Assembly (NCBI GenBank): GCA_019240375.1
Contig: JAFAYN010000237.1
Span: forward strand, 1-18,326
Direction of reading: 5' to 3'
Length of the DNA: 18,326 nt
Origin: Gemmatimonadota bacterium
Lineage (GTDB): Bacteria; Gemmatimonadota; Gemmatimonadetes; Longimicrobiales; Longimicrobiaceae
The translations under genes and the position numbers were made by a program. The number at the start of each line of letters is the position of its first letter. Position 1 is the first letter of the stretch. The notes beneath the pieces are model-generated. The model searched no databases. It was not told the DNA's origin and saw only the letters and a list, made by a program, of their open reading frames with translations. Shown one piece after another: positions 6,703 through 12,966 of this stretch.

Positions 6703-7893
6703 ATGCCCGAAGCCAGCAGCACGCAGCGCCCCGTCCTGTCCAACACCACCGTCTGGCTCCTGTCGGCGGTCGGAGCGCTGGCGGTCGCAAACCTGTACTA
6801 CAGCCAGCCGCTGCTGGCCGACATCGCCCGCTACTTCCGGGTGCCGGCCAGCCGGGTGGGGATCGTTTCCACGCTCACCCAGGTGGGGTACGCCGTCGGG
6901 ATCCTCCTGTTCGTCCCCCTGTCGGACGTGCGCGAGCGCCGCGGGCTGATCGTGGTGATGCTCGGCGCGGTGGCGGTGGCGCTGACGGGGGTGGCGCTGG
7001 CCCCCTCGCTGGGGTGGCTGGCGGCGGCGAGCTTCGCCATGGGGGCAACCACCGTGGTCCCGCAGCTCATCGTCCCTTTCGCGGCGGGGCTGGCCGCGCC
7101 GGGGAGCCGGGGGCGGGTGGTGGGGCTGGTGATGAGCGGGATCCTGATCGGGGTGCTCGGCGCCCGCACGGTGAGCGGAGTGGTGGGATCGGCGCTGGGG
7201 TGGCGGGCGATGTTCGGGCTGGCGGCCGGGCTGATGCTGGCGCTGAGCCTGTGGGCCGGCCGCCGGCTCCCACACGCCCCCCCGGCCGCCTCGCTCCGCT
7301 ACGGACAGCTTCTCCGCTCGCTCCTCCCCCTGGCGCGCGGGGAGCCCGTGCTGCGCGAGGCTGCCATCCTGGCGGGGCTGGGGTTCGCGGCGTTCAGCGC
7401 CTTCTGGACCACCCTGGTCTTCCGGCTGGAAACGCCGCCGCTGCACTACGGCGCCCGCACCGCCGGCGGGTTCGGGCTGGTGGGGATCGTGGGGGCGCTG
7501 ACCGCCCCCTTCGTCGGGAGGCTGTCGGAGCGGCGGAGCCCCCGCACCACCGTGGGCGTGGGGATCGGGGTGGGGATCGCCGCCTACCTGTGCTTCTTCC
7601 TGGCGGGGAGCACCCTGGCCGGGCTGGTGGTGGGGGTGATCCTGCTCGACGCCGGGGCGCAGACCACCGGGGTGTCCAACCAGGCGCGCATCTACGGCCT
7701 CCCCGCCGAGCTGCACGGGCGGCTGAACACCGTGTACATGGTGGCCTACTTCGTGGGCGGCGCGCTCGGCTCGCTGCTGGGAGCGTGGGCGTGGGGCCGG
7801 TGGGGATGGGAGGGGGTGTGCGGCGTGGGGCTGGGAATGCTGCTGGCCGCGCTGGGGGTGTACCTGGCGGGGAGCCGGAAGCTGACGGCCTAG
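6703..7893 (+). CDS. MFS transporter (drug/metabolite exporter type)
   Basis: A 396-residue integral membrane protein with about 12 helices, full length for the 12-TM major facilitator superfamily. The opening ANLYYSQPLLADIA segment in helix 1 (about 28-41), the motif-A loop VPLSDVRERRG (about 70-80) and the central break near 200 are typical of the YnfM/YgaY-like branch of proton-coupled exporters. Helix 5 carries a glycine-rich motif-C-like segment around VMSGILIGVLGARTVSGVVG (about 143-162), a feature of antiporters. The substrate cannot be told. It is divergent from lrgA and convergent with the methyltransferase, with which it shares a four-base CTAG at its stop. The Shine-Dalgarno is weak; ATG at 6703 is the first start ahead of helix 1. 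Confidence 0.9.
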   Translation: MPEASSTQRPVLSNTTVWLLSAVGALAVANLYYSQPLLADIARYFRVPASRVGIVSTLTQVGYAVGILLFVPLSDVRERRGLIVVMLGAVAVALTGVALAPSLGWLAAASFAMGATTVVPQLIVPFAAGLAAPGSRGRVVGLVMSGILIGVLGARTVSGVVGSALGWRAMFGLAAGLMLALSLWAGRRLPHAPPAASLRYGQLLRSLLPLARGEPVLREAAILAGLGFAAFSAFWTTLVFRLETPPLHYGARTAGGFGLVGIVGALTAPFVGRLSERRSPRTTVGVGIGVGIAAYLCFFLAGSTLAGLVVGVILLDAGAQTTGVSNQARIYGLPAELHGRLNTVYMVAYFVGGALGSLLGAWAWGRWGWEGVCGVGLGMLLAALGVYLAGSRKLTA

Positions 7894-9149
7894 CCTCCGA
7901 CCGGGCCCGGCTGCTTGCGGCGCAGGAGGAAGGCCGTCTGGTAGAAGTACGCCTCCGGGACGACGGAAAGGACCTCGAACATGGAGCCCGCCATCCGGGC
8001 GAAGTATTCCGTGCCGTAGAAGACCTGCGACAGGTGGTCGCGCCCGATGGAGACCATTCCCAGGGAATCCTTCGCCCGCTGATAGGTCTCCTGCGTGCGC
8101 ATGCGGCGGGCGAGGGCGGAGGCCGGGTACCTGTCGCCGTCGAACAGCCGGACGGTGTTGCTGTCGTGGATCGTCATGTACAGGCGGCCGTCGAGCGCGA
8201 GGATCCGGTGCAGCTCCAGGAGCCACGCGTCGGCGAGGTCGTCGATGTGCGTGAACAGCGAGCCGCAGTAGACGAAGCGGAAGCTCCGGTCCTCGAAGGG
8301 GAGGTGCGGGACCTTGGTGCTGGTGGCGAAGTGGAAGGGAGGGCTCAGGTTCGCCCTGCACCAGAAGATGTGCTCGGCGCTGATGTCCATCCCCCAGATC
8401 TCGCAGGTGGCGGCCAGCTCCACCAGGTGGCGGATCATGCGTCCGGCACCGCAGCCGAGGTCCAGGATCCGGTCGTTCGGCGCGAAGGTCAGCCCCGACG
8501 CGTACGCCACGTCCAGCATGGTGCGGACGTGGGCCTGTCCGTGGGCCGGGTAGTTGTAGCCGAGCCACAGCTCCCGCGGGGGGACGGGGAGGTCGTCCGC
8601 GGACGCGACGCGGGGACCCACGGGCTCCATGGGCGGGAGGGCGAAGTCCTCGCCCGGCCGGAAGGGGAGGTACGCCAGCTCCTGGAACGACGCGGGTGCG
8701 TCCGCGCGGCGCAGGAAGCGCTTCAGCCACGCGGCCGCCGAGCGGGCCCTCGCCCGCGGCGCGGACGGCGCTGGTCCGGCTCCGTCCTCCGCCACCCGCG
8801 ATCTCGTCGCGCGCCACCCGGAGCCGGTCCTGCGGAACTCGAACGTCGTGTGATAGACGCTGCTGAACGTCGTGCCTTTGACCATGCCCGTCATGGCGAG
8901 ACGCGCCGCGGCGGTCGCCCGGTTCCCCTTCCTCGTCGTCCGGAGGTCCTGGACCTCGACCGAGTGGATCGCGACCGCGGGGGAGGCGAGGAGGGCGAGC
9001 TCGGCGTCCCGGGTGAGCACCTCGCCGGTCGGCAGGGTGCCCCGGTATCCCTCGTCCAGGAGCCGCGCGGCCGCCGACACGTCCTTCTCGGTCAGGCAGC
9101 GCCGCCACTCGTCGACGAAAAGCGCGATCTCCGGATCGACCGGGTTCAT
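7890..9149 (-). CDS. SnoaL/NTF2-like domain fused to a class I SAM-dependent methyltransferase
   Basis: A 419-residue two-domain protein. Residues about 1-118 look like an NTF2/SnoaL-type (DUF4440-like) alpha+beta domain, with a helical opening (ALFVDEWRRCLTEKDVSAAARLLDEGYRG) followed by strands ending in a Tyr/Phe-rich segment (VYHTTFEFRRTG). A disordered Ala/Arg/Pro linker spans about 119-155. The C-terminal half is a class I methyltransferase: motif I ILDLGCGAGRMI (228-239), acidic MDIS after strand 2 (Asp255), strand-4 region FRFVYCGSLFTHIDD and post-motif LELHRILALDGRLYMTIHD. The substrate is unknown. ATG at 9149 is preferred to the GTG at 9167 because an AGG lies upstream of it. The 118 bases before it, back to the kinase gene, show no clear promoter. 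Its TAG stop shares CTAG with the convergent MFS gene. Confidence 0.85.
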   Translation of the reverse strand: MNPVDPEIALFVDEWRRCLTEKDVSAAARLLDEGYRGTLPTGEVLTRDAELALLASPAVAIHSVEVQDLRTTRKGNRATAAARLAMTGMVKGTTFSSVYHTTFEFRRTGSGWRATRSRVAEDGAGPAPSAPRARARSAAAWLKRFLRRADAPASFQELAYLPFRPGEDFALPPMEPVGPRVASADDLPVPPRELWLGYNYPAHGQAHVRTMLDVAYASGLTFAPNDRILDLGCGAGRMIRHLVELAATCEIWGMDISAEHIFWCRANLSPPFHFATSTKVPHLPFEDRSFRFVYCGSLFTHIDDLADAWLLELHRILALDGRLYMTIHDSNTVRLFDGDRYPASALARRMRTQETYQRAKDSLGMVSIGRDHLSQVFYGTEYFARMAGSMFEVLSVVPEAYFYQTAFLLRRKQPGPVGG

Positions 9150-9267
9150 CCAGGACCTGACGTGCACGGGGTGGGTGGGATCGCCGACGGCGGGGAGGAG
9201 GTCGCCGGGACGCGGGTTCGGCGGTCAATGTAGGGGTCGGCCGCCCTTCCCGCACGCAGACCGCCGG

Positions 9268-10389
9268 CTACACCCCGCCCGCGCCCGCGTGGATCAGCCG
9301 CTCGACCGCCGCGACCAGCTCGCCGATGTCCCCGCCCTTGGCGAGGACCGGCCGCCCCGTCGCTTGGAAGACCTCCTCGTCCTCCCCCCACCCCGCCAGC
9401 CCGGTGTAGAACGCCACCCGCTGCGCCAGCGCGGGGAAGCGGGCGTTGAGGCGGTGCCAGGCGTCGATCCCGCTCGCCCGCCCCAGGCACAGGTCCAGGA
9501 GCAGCGCGTCGGGGGCGCTCGCCGCCAGGTCGTCCCAGGCGTCGTCGCTCCGCAGCGCCACCGGGTCCACCGTGACCACGCGCGCGCCGGACCGCTCCAG
9601 GATCCGGACCACCGAGCGCCGCACCATCTCGTCGTCGTCGATCACCGCCACCGTCCGCCCGGCGAGCACCCCCGGGTACGGGCTCCCCCGCGACCCCGCC
9701 TCCGCCGGGAGACGGAGCGGCACCCGCAGCTCGAAGCAGGCGCCGCCCAGCGCCCCGCCCTCCCCCAGGCGCACCTCCCCGCCCAGGTGCCCCATCGCCC
9801 ATGCGACCGACGCCAGCCCCACGCCGGACCCCTGCTCGCTCCGGTGCACGCCCGGCGCGAACAGCGTTTCCCGCACCTCCTCCGGCACCCCGGAGCCGTC
9901 GTCCTCCACCGCCACCAGCAGCCGCTCGGCGCCGCCGCGCCCCTCGGTCCGGACCCGCACCTCGATCCGATCGCGGGCGTGGCGGGCGGCGTTGCGGAGC
10001 AGGTTAGCCACCGAGCGGGCCAGCAGCGTTTCCCGTCCCCACACCCACACCCGCCCGTCGCAGGAGGAGCGGCAGTGGATGGCCAGCGGCGACGCCCGCT
10101 GCGAAACCCGGCTGATCTCGCGGTGGATGGTCGCGACTGGGTCAAAAGGAGCGGAGGGACGGCGCCCCGAAACCGTCGCCACCACGTCGTCCACCATCTC
10201 CTGGATCTCCTCGCACCCGGCCAGGACCGAGCGGGCGGCGGGGAGGGGGAGGCGGCCCGACTCCAGCTCGTCCACGGTGAAGGCCGCGTGCTCGCGCAGC
10301 GCGCCCACCAGCGCCTGGACGTCGTGCATCAGCGCCGCGCTGGCCAGGCCGAGGCCTGCGAGGTCCGGAGGTCGTGCCTGGCTGCTCAT
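9268..10389 (-). CDS. hybrid histidine kinase (HK-receiver), soluble
   Basis: A 373-residue protein with no sensor domain. Residues about 12-75 form a short dimerisation helix pair with LMHDVQALVG (probable phospho-acceptor His22, followed by Asp rather than Glu). The HATPase domain has LLRNAARHA (Asn133), VEDDGSGVP (Asp163) and a GSGVGLASV G2 box (187-195). A C-terminal receiver spans about 244-368, with acidic pocket Asp251-253, phospho-acceptor Asp299 (LLLDLCLG), Thr329 and Lys351, so it looks phosphorylation-competent. It starts within the stop of the upstream AraC-type gene (ATGA overlap, 10386-10389), indicating translational coupling. The frame stays open to 11127, but that part overlaps the AraC-type gene and is rejected. 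With no input domain it probably takes its signal from a partner protein, perhaps the coupled regulator. Confidence 0.88.
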   Translation of the reverse strand: MSSQARPPDLAGLGLASAALMHDVQALVGALREHAAFTVDELESGRLPLPAARSVLAGCEEIQEMVDDVVATVSGRRPSAPFDPVATIHREISRVSQRASPLAIHCRSSCDGRVWVWGRETLLARSVANLLRNAARHARDRIEVRVRTEGRGGAERLLVAVEDDGSGVPEEVRETLFAPGVHRSEQGSGVGLASVAWAMGHLGGEVRLGEGGALGGACFELRVPLRLPAEAGSRGSPYPGVLAGRTVAVIDDDEMVRRSVVRILERSGARVVTVDPVALRSDDAWDDLAASAPDALLLDLCLGRASGIDAWHRLNARFPALAQRVAFYTGLAGWGEDEEVFQATGRPVLAKGGDIGELVAAVERLIHAGAGGV

Positions 10390-11234
10390 GCGACCCGCAT
10401 GGAAGGGGAGTGGGGAGCGGACGGGGCTTCTTCGGGAGGGTAGAGCGCGCGGACCTCCGACTGGAAGCGCTCCACCGCGACCCGGAACGCCCCGTGCTGC
10501 CGCAGCGCGGCGGGGCGCATCCCCAGCCGGCGCTCCAGCGCGCGGGCGAGCGCGTCGTCCGAGGAGTACCCGCAGGCCAGGGCGACGTGCTCCACCGTCT
10601 GGCCGGGGTTGTCCAGCAGCTCGGCGGCGAGCAGCACCCGCAGCCACATCAGGAGCTGGCGCGGGACGGGGAGGCGCGCCTGGCGGCACCAGCGCAGGAG
10701 GGTGTCCCGGTGCACGTGGAGCTCCCGGGCGAGGTCGCGCGCGTGGTGGCCGGCGATCACGATCTCGATCGCGGTGTCGAGGATCAGCCGGGCGCGCCCG
10801 GTGGGGAGGGCGCCGAACCGGTCGCGGAGGAAGTTCCGCAGCGGCCGGCTCCTCCCTCCCTGCAGCGTGCGGAGGATGAGCAGGTCCGTGCTCTCGGCTT
10901 CCAGGTCGATGATCCCCGCGATCCCCCACTCCCCCAGGATCCGGATGTCCTCCAGCCACCCCGGGCGCATGAACGGCGCGGCGACCACCGCCGCGGAGGG
11001 GAAGCGCCGGAGGAGCGAGATCAGCTCCGGGGCGAGCCGGTCGCGGGGAGACCGGCCGTGGTAGGGATCGACGACCACGATGCCGCCGGGCGCCGTGGCG
11101 CGAACGGCCGCGTCCAGCTCCGGCCACTCCTGCACCCGGCGCAGGTCGAAACGCCCCTGCGCGATCCTGCGGAGCCGTTCCCGGAAGGCCGGATCCGAGT
11201 GGAGCAGGACGAGGGGGCGGAGAGCTTCGCGCAT
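10386..11234 (-). CDS. AraC-type transcriptional regulator with N-terminal pseudo-receiver
   Basis: A 282-residue predicted DNA-binding regulator. The C-terminal region has the two helix-turn-helix units of AraC/XylS proteins: ARDLARELHVHRDTLLRWCR, then the long linker helix (LLMWLRVLLAAELL), then TVEHVALACGYSSDDALARALERRLGMRPAALR. The N-terminal 120 residues have a receiver-like alternation of strands and helices, with LVLLHSDPAF at strand 1 and IVVVDPYHG at strand 3. However, the strand-4 Thr/Ser is Ala (VVAAP) and no Lys occurs at strand 5, so normal phosphorylation switching is unlikely. A C-terminal tail of about 45 residues ends in the ATGA overlap with the hybrid kinase. The start could be TTG at 11246 or ATG at 11234; neither has a good Shine-Dalgarno, and ATG is taken. 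It is divergent from a small lipoprotein gene. Confidence 0.87.
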   Translation of the reverse strand: MREALRPLVLLHSDPAFRERLRRIAQGRFDLRRVQEWPELDAAVRATAPGGIVVVDPYHGRSPRDRLAPELISLLRRFPSAAVVAAPFMRPGWLEDIRILGEWGIAGIIDLEAESTDLLILRTLQGGRSRPLRNFLRDRFGALPTGRARLILDTAIEIVIAGHHARDLARELHVHRDTLLRWCRQARLPVPRQLLMWLRVLLAAELLDNPGQTVEHVALACGYSSDDALARALERRLGMRPAALRQHGAFRVAVERFQSEVRALYPPEEAPSAPHSPSMRVA

Positions 11235-11257
11235 AGTTTTCGGCAAAAGGTCGGATT

Positions 11258-11305
11258 ACAAGGTAGTCGGAACCCTGCCCCGCCGCAAACAGGGGGATAC
11301 CTTGT
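11258..11305. promoter_or_regulatory. widely spaced inverted repeat in the AraC-gene / lipoprotein divergent region
   Basis: ACAAGGTA at 11258-11265 recurs as its exact reverse complement TACCTTGT at 11298-11305, separated by 32 bases, in the 119-base region between the divergent AraC-type regulator (start 11234) and the small lipoprotein (start 11354). Start-to-start spacing is 40 bases, close to four helical turns, so both sites would face the same side of DNA. AraC-type proteins often bind paired half-sites and control their own gene; that this one does so here is inference. Confidence 0.4.
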
Positions 11306-11353
11306 CCTCAAACGCCACCCCGACACCCCGACCGACACCCGAGGAGACGATCC

Positions 11354-11482
11354 ATGAAGACGCGCGTCCTGCTCGCCATCGCCGCCGCCGCCCTGCTCGC
11401 CGCCTGCGGACAGTCGCCCACCGCGCCCCGGACCATCTCCTCCCCTCGCGACACCAACACCTCGATCGGATCCGGGCTGTAA
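11354..11482 (+). CDS. 42-residue predicted lipoprotein
   Basis: A very small gene preceded by GAGGAG seven bases upstream of the ATG. The product has a positively charged start (MKTR), a hydrophobic core of leucines and alanines, and a lipobox LLAAC with the lipid-bearing cysteine at residue 19. Cleavage would leave a 24-residue mature peptide, CGQSPTAPRTISS followed by PRDTNTSIGSGL. The CG-x-S-P-T-A-P opening is the same type as in the lipoprotein at 17681, and I associate it with Gemmatimonadota lipoproteins. The mature part is too short to fold into a domain, so a peptide role (signal, accessory factor, or membrane-tethered tag) is more likely than an enzyme. It faces the TPR-like gene, whose stop lies 28 bases after its own. 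Coding status rests on the Shine-Dalgarno, the lipobox and codon use. Confidence 0.7.
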   Translation: MKTRVLLAIAAAALLAACGQSPTAPRTISSPRDTNTSIGSGL

Positions 11483-11501
11483 CGTCCTCCGCGGTCCGGG
11501 G

Positions 11502-11522
11502 GCCGGGGAGCTACGCCCCGGC
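11502..11522. terminator. hairpin enclosing the TPR-gene stop codon
   Basis: A perfect 7-bp stem, GCCGGGG (11502-11508) and CCCCGGC (11516-11522), has loop AGCTACG. The TAG stop of the minus-strand TPR gene (11511-11513) is in the loop. It lies between that gene and the convergent small lipoprotein gene, so it may terminate both. Confidence 0.5.
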
Positions 11523-12770
11523 TCCGGCGGGGGCCAGCACCCGCTCCAGCGTCCGGAGCAGGGGCGACCCTTCCCCGTCCGTCCGCGCGGCCTGGACCGG
11601 GCACCGCGTGGCGGTACGGCGCAGCCCCTCCACCTCGGCCAGCAGCCCCTCCATCTGCGCGACGGTGCCGTGCTGGCCGCGCTGCTCCGCGCCCGCGAGC
11701 ACGCTCCGGGCCCCCGCTTCCGCCAGATCGAGCACCCCAACGCCGACGGCGCCCAGCACCGCCGCGTTCAGCGCGTCCAGCCGGCGCGGCATCCCTTCCG
11801 GCGCGGCCAGCACCTCGTCGAAGGCCCTCCGGAAGCCCTCGTAGTCCCCCGCCCCGCCCGCCGCGCGCGCGGAGTTGCCGAGCGCCACCATCCGCGCCTC
11901 CCCCGAAAGGTGGGGGAGCATCCAGCGGAGCACGGTCGCCGCTTCGGCGAAGCGCCCCTGGTCCATCCACAGGATCGCCACGTCGCCGGCCAGCGCGGCC
12001 AGGCTGGCGTGCCCCGCCCCGTACGTCTCGGCCGCGGCCTGCGCGTACCCTTCCGCCTCCCCCATGCCGGACTCGCGGGCGACGGTGAAGAGGTCGTGCA
12101 GGACCATGGCGCGCAGCCCCCTCCGGTGGTGCCGCTCCGCGTTCCGCAGCGCCCTCAGCAGCGCCCTGCGCGCGGAGGGGTACCGTCCGCGCGCCTGGGC
12201 GAGCTTCCCCAGCCCCGCATGGGCGCGGACGTAGCTGTCCCAGTCGTGCACCTGGCGCGCCAGACCGACGGCGCGGTGGTACATCGCCTCGGCCTCCTCC
12301 ACCTCGCCCCGGTCGCGGCTCGCGCGGGCGGCGGCGAGGGCGTGGGCCGGGTTCCCGGGACAGACCAGCGCCGCCGCGTACGTGAACTCGTCGGCGGTGG
12401 CGGGCTTCCCCGCGCCCCGTGCCCACCCGGCGACGCACAGGCACGCCAGCGCGACCCGCTCACCGTCGATCCGGGAGGAGCCGTCCAGCAATTCCGACAG
12501 GACCAGGAGCGGCCGCTCGAGCGCGGGGTCCGGCGCCGCCGAGAGCAGGTCGGCCATGCGGCGGTCGCGGGCGTCCGGGGGGAAGACGAGGGAGCGGTCG
12601 GCGGGGGCGGTGGTCGCCCAGGCGTGGACGGCGCGGAGGGTCCGCCAGAGGAGCATCCCCAGCTCGCCCTGCGTGTCCTGGAGGAGGACGGCGGCCAGCG
12701 AGCGCTCCGGACCCAGGGGAGGAAGAGGAATGACCCGCCAGCACCGTGTGCTCACAATATTCCTGTTCAT
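11511..12770 (-). CDS. TPR-like helical repeat protein of unknown function
   Basis: A 419-residue, Ala/Arg-rich, almost entirely helical protein. From about residue 125 on, helix pairs with TPR-type spacing and residues can be seen: NPAHALAAARASRDRGEVEEAEAMYHRAVGLA (about 135-166), SYVRAHAGLGKLAQARGRYPSARRALLRALRNA (about 173-205), AILWMDQGRFAEAATVLRWML, and a further pair near 310-350. There is no helix-turn-helix, kinase or other catalytic motif and no membrane segment. I associate proteins of this kind, with an N-terminal WRTLRAVHAW-like segment followed by TPRs, with multi-copy families in Longimicrobium-like genomes; that is from memory. Possible roles are scaffold or peptide-binding regulator. 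ATG at 12770 gives the longest form, but its first 17 codons have unusually low GC3, and ATG at 12656 is a reasonable alternative start. It is divergent from the GAF kinase and convergent with the small lipoprotein. Confidence 0.78.
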   Translation of the reverse strand: MNRNIVSTRCWRVIPLPPLGPERSLAAVLLQDTQGELGMLLWRTLRAVHAWATTAPADRSLVFPPDARDRRMADLLSAAPDPALERPLLVLSELLDGSSRIDGERVALACLCVAGWARGAGKPATADEFTYAAALVCPGNPAHALAAARASRDRGEVEEAEAMYHRAVGLARQVHDWDSYVRAHAGLGKLAQARGRYPSARRALLRALRNAERHHRRGLRAMVLHDLFTVARESGMGEAEGYAQAAAETYGAGHASLAALAGDVAILWMDQGRFAEAATVLRWMLPHLSGEARMVALGNSARAAGGAGDYEGFRRAFDEVLAAPEGMPRRLDALNAAVLGAVGVGVLDLAEAGARSVLAGAEQRGQHGTVAQMEGLLAEVEGLRRTATRCPVQAARTDGEGSPLLRTLERVLAPAGAGA

Positions 12771-12784
12771 CGAGGTAGGTGGAG

Positions 12785-12837
12785 TCTATAAATTCACCCC
12801 CGGAGGCGATCCGGACCGGACCAATCCGGTATATTAT
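12785..12837. promoter_or_regulatory. divergent promoter region with shared palindrome (TPR gene / GAF kinase)
   Basis: This is an AT-rich island in otherwise GC-rich DNA. On the minus strand TATAGA (12785-12790) is a -10-like box only 14 bases from the TPR-gene ATG, implying a very short leader. On the plus strand TATTAT (12832-12837) is a -10-like box about 65-130 bases before the kinase start. The 11-base palindrome TCCGG-A-CCGGA (12810-12820) lies where both -35 boxes would fall, in place of any TTGACA-like sequence, and is a natural candidate for a shared operator. Confidence 0.4.
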
Positions 12838-12966
12838 CCCGGCGCCGTCGCGGCGTCAAACGGCCGGCGGCGGTTGCCCTCCGCGCGTCCGGAACCGATT
12901 ATGCGGTCCGGTCCGCGCTCCCCCCTCACCCGGCCGCCACGCCCCGGACGGACACCCGAAGACCTC

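Noticed and set aside
7902..7912. Possible terminator at the MFS/methyltransferase junction (AGCCGG at 7873 with CCGGCT at 7907)
   Set aside because: Only six base pairs around a 28-base loop inside coding sequence of both genes; too weak in GC-rich DNA.
6309..9255. Very long frames on both strands (974 and 889 codons) across lrgA, MFS and methyltransferase genes
   Set aside because: They cross several genes with strong family matches and translate to Arg/Gly/Ala/Pro-rich sequence without domains.
10390..11127. Upstream extension of the hybrid kinase frame
   Set aside because: It overlaps the AraC-type gene, which has a recognisable HTH pair; the ATGA overlap at 10386-10389 gives a natural kinase start.
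12382..12966. Upstream extension of the GAF kinase frame
   Set aside because: It is antisense to the TPR gene and crosses the AT-rich divergent promoter region; the translation is Ser/Arg-rich and non-domain-like.
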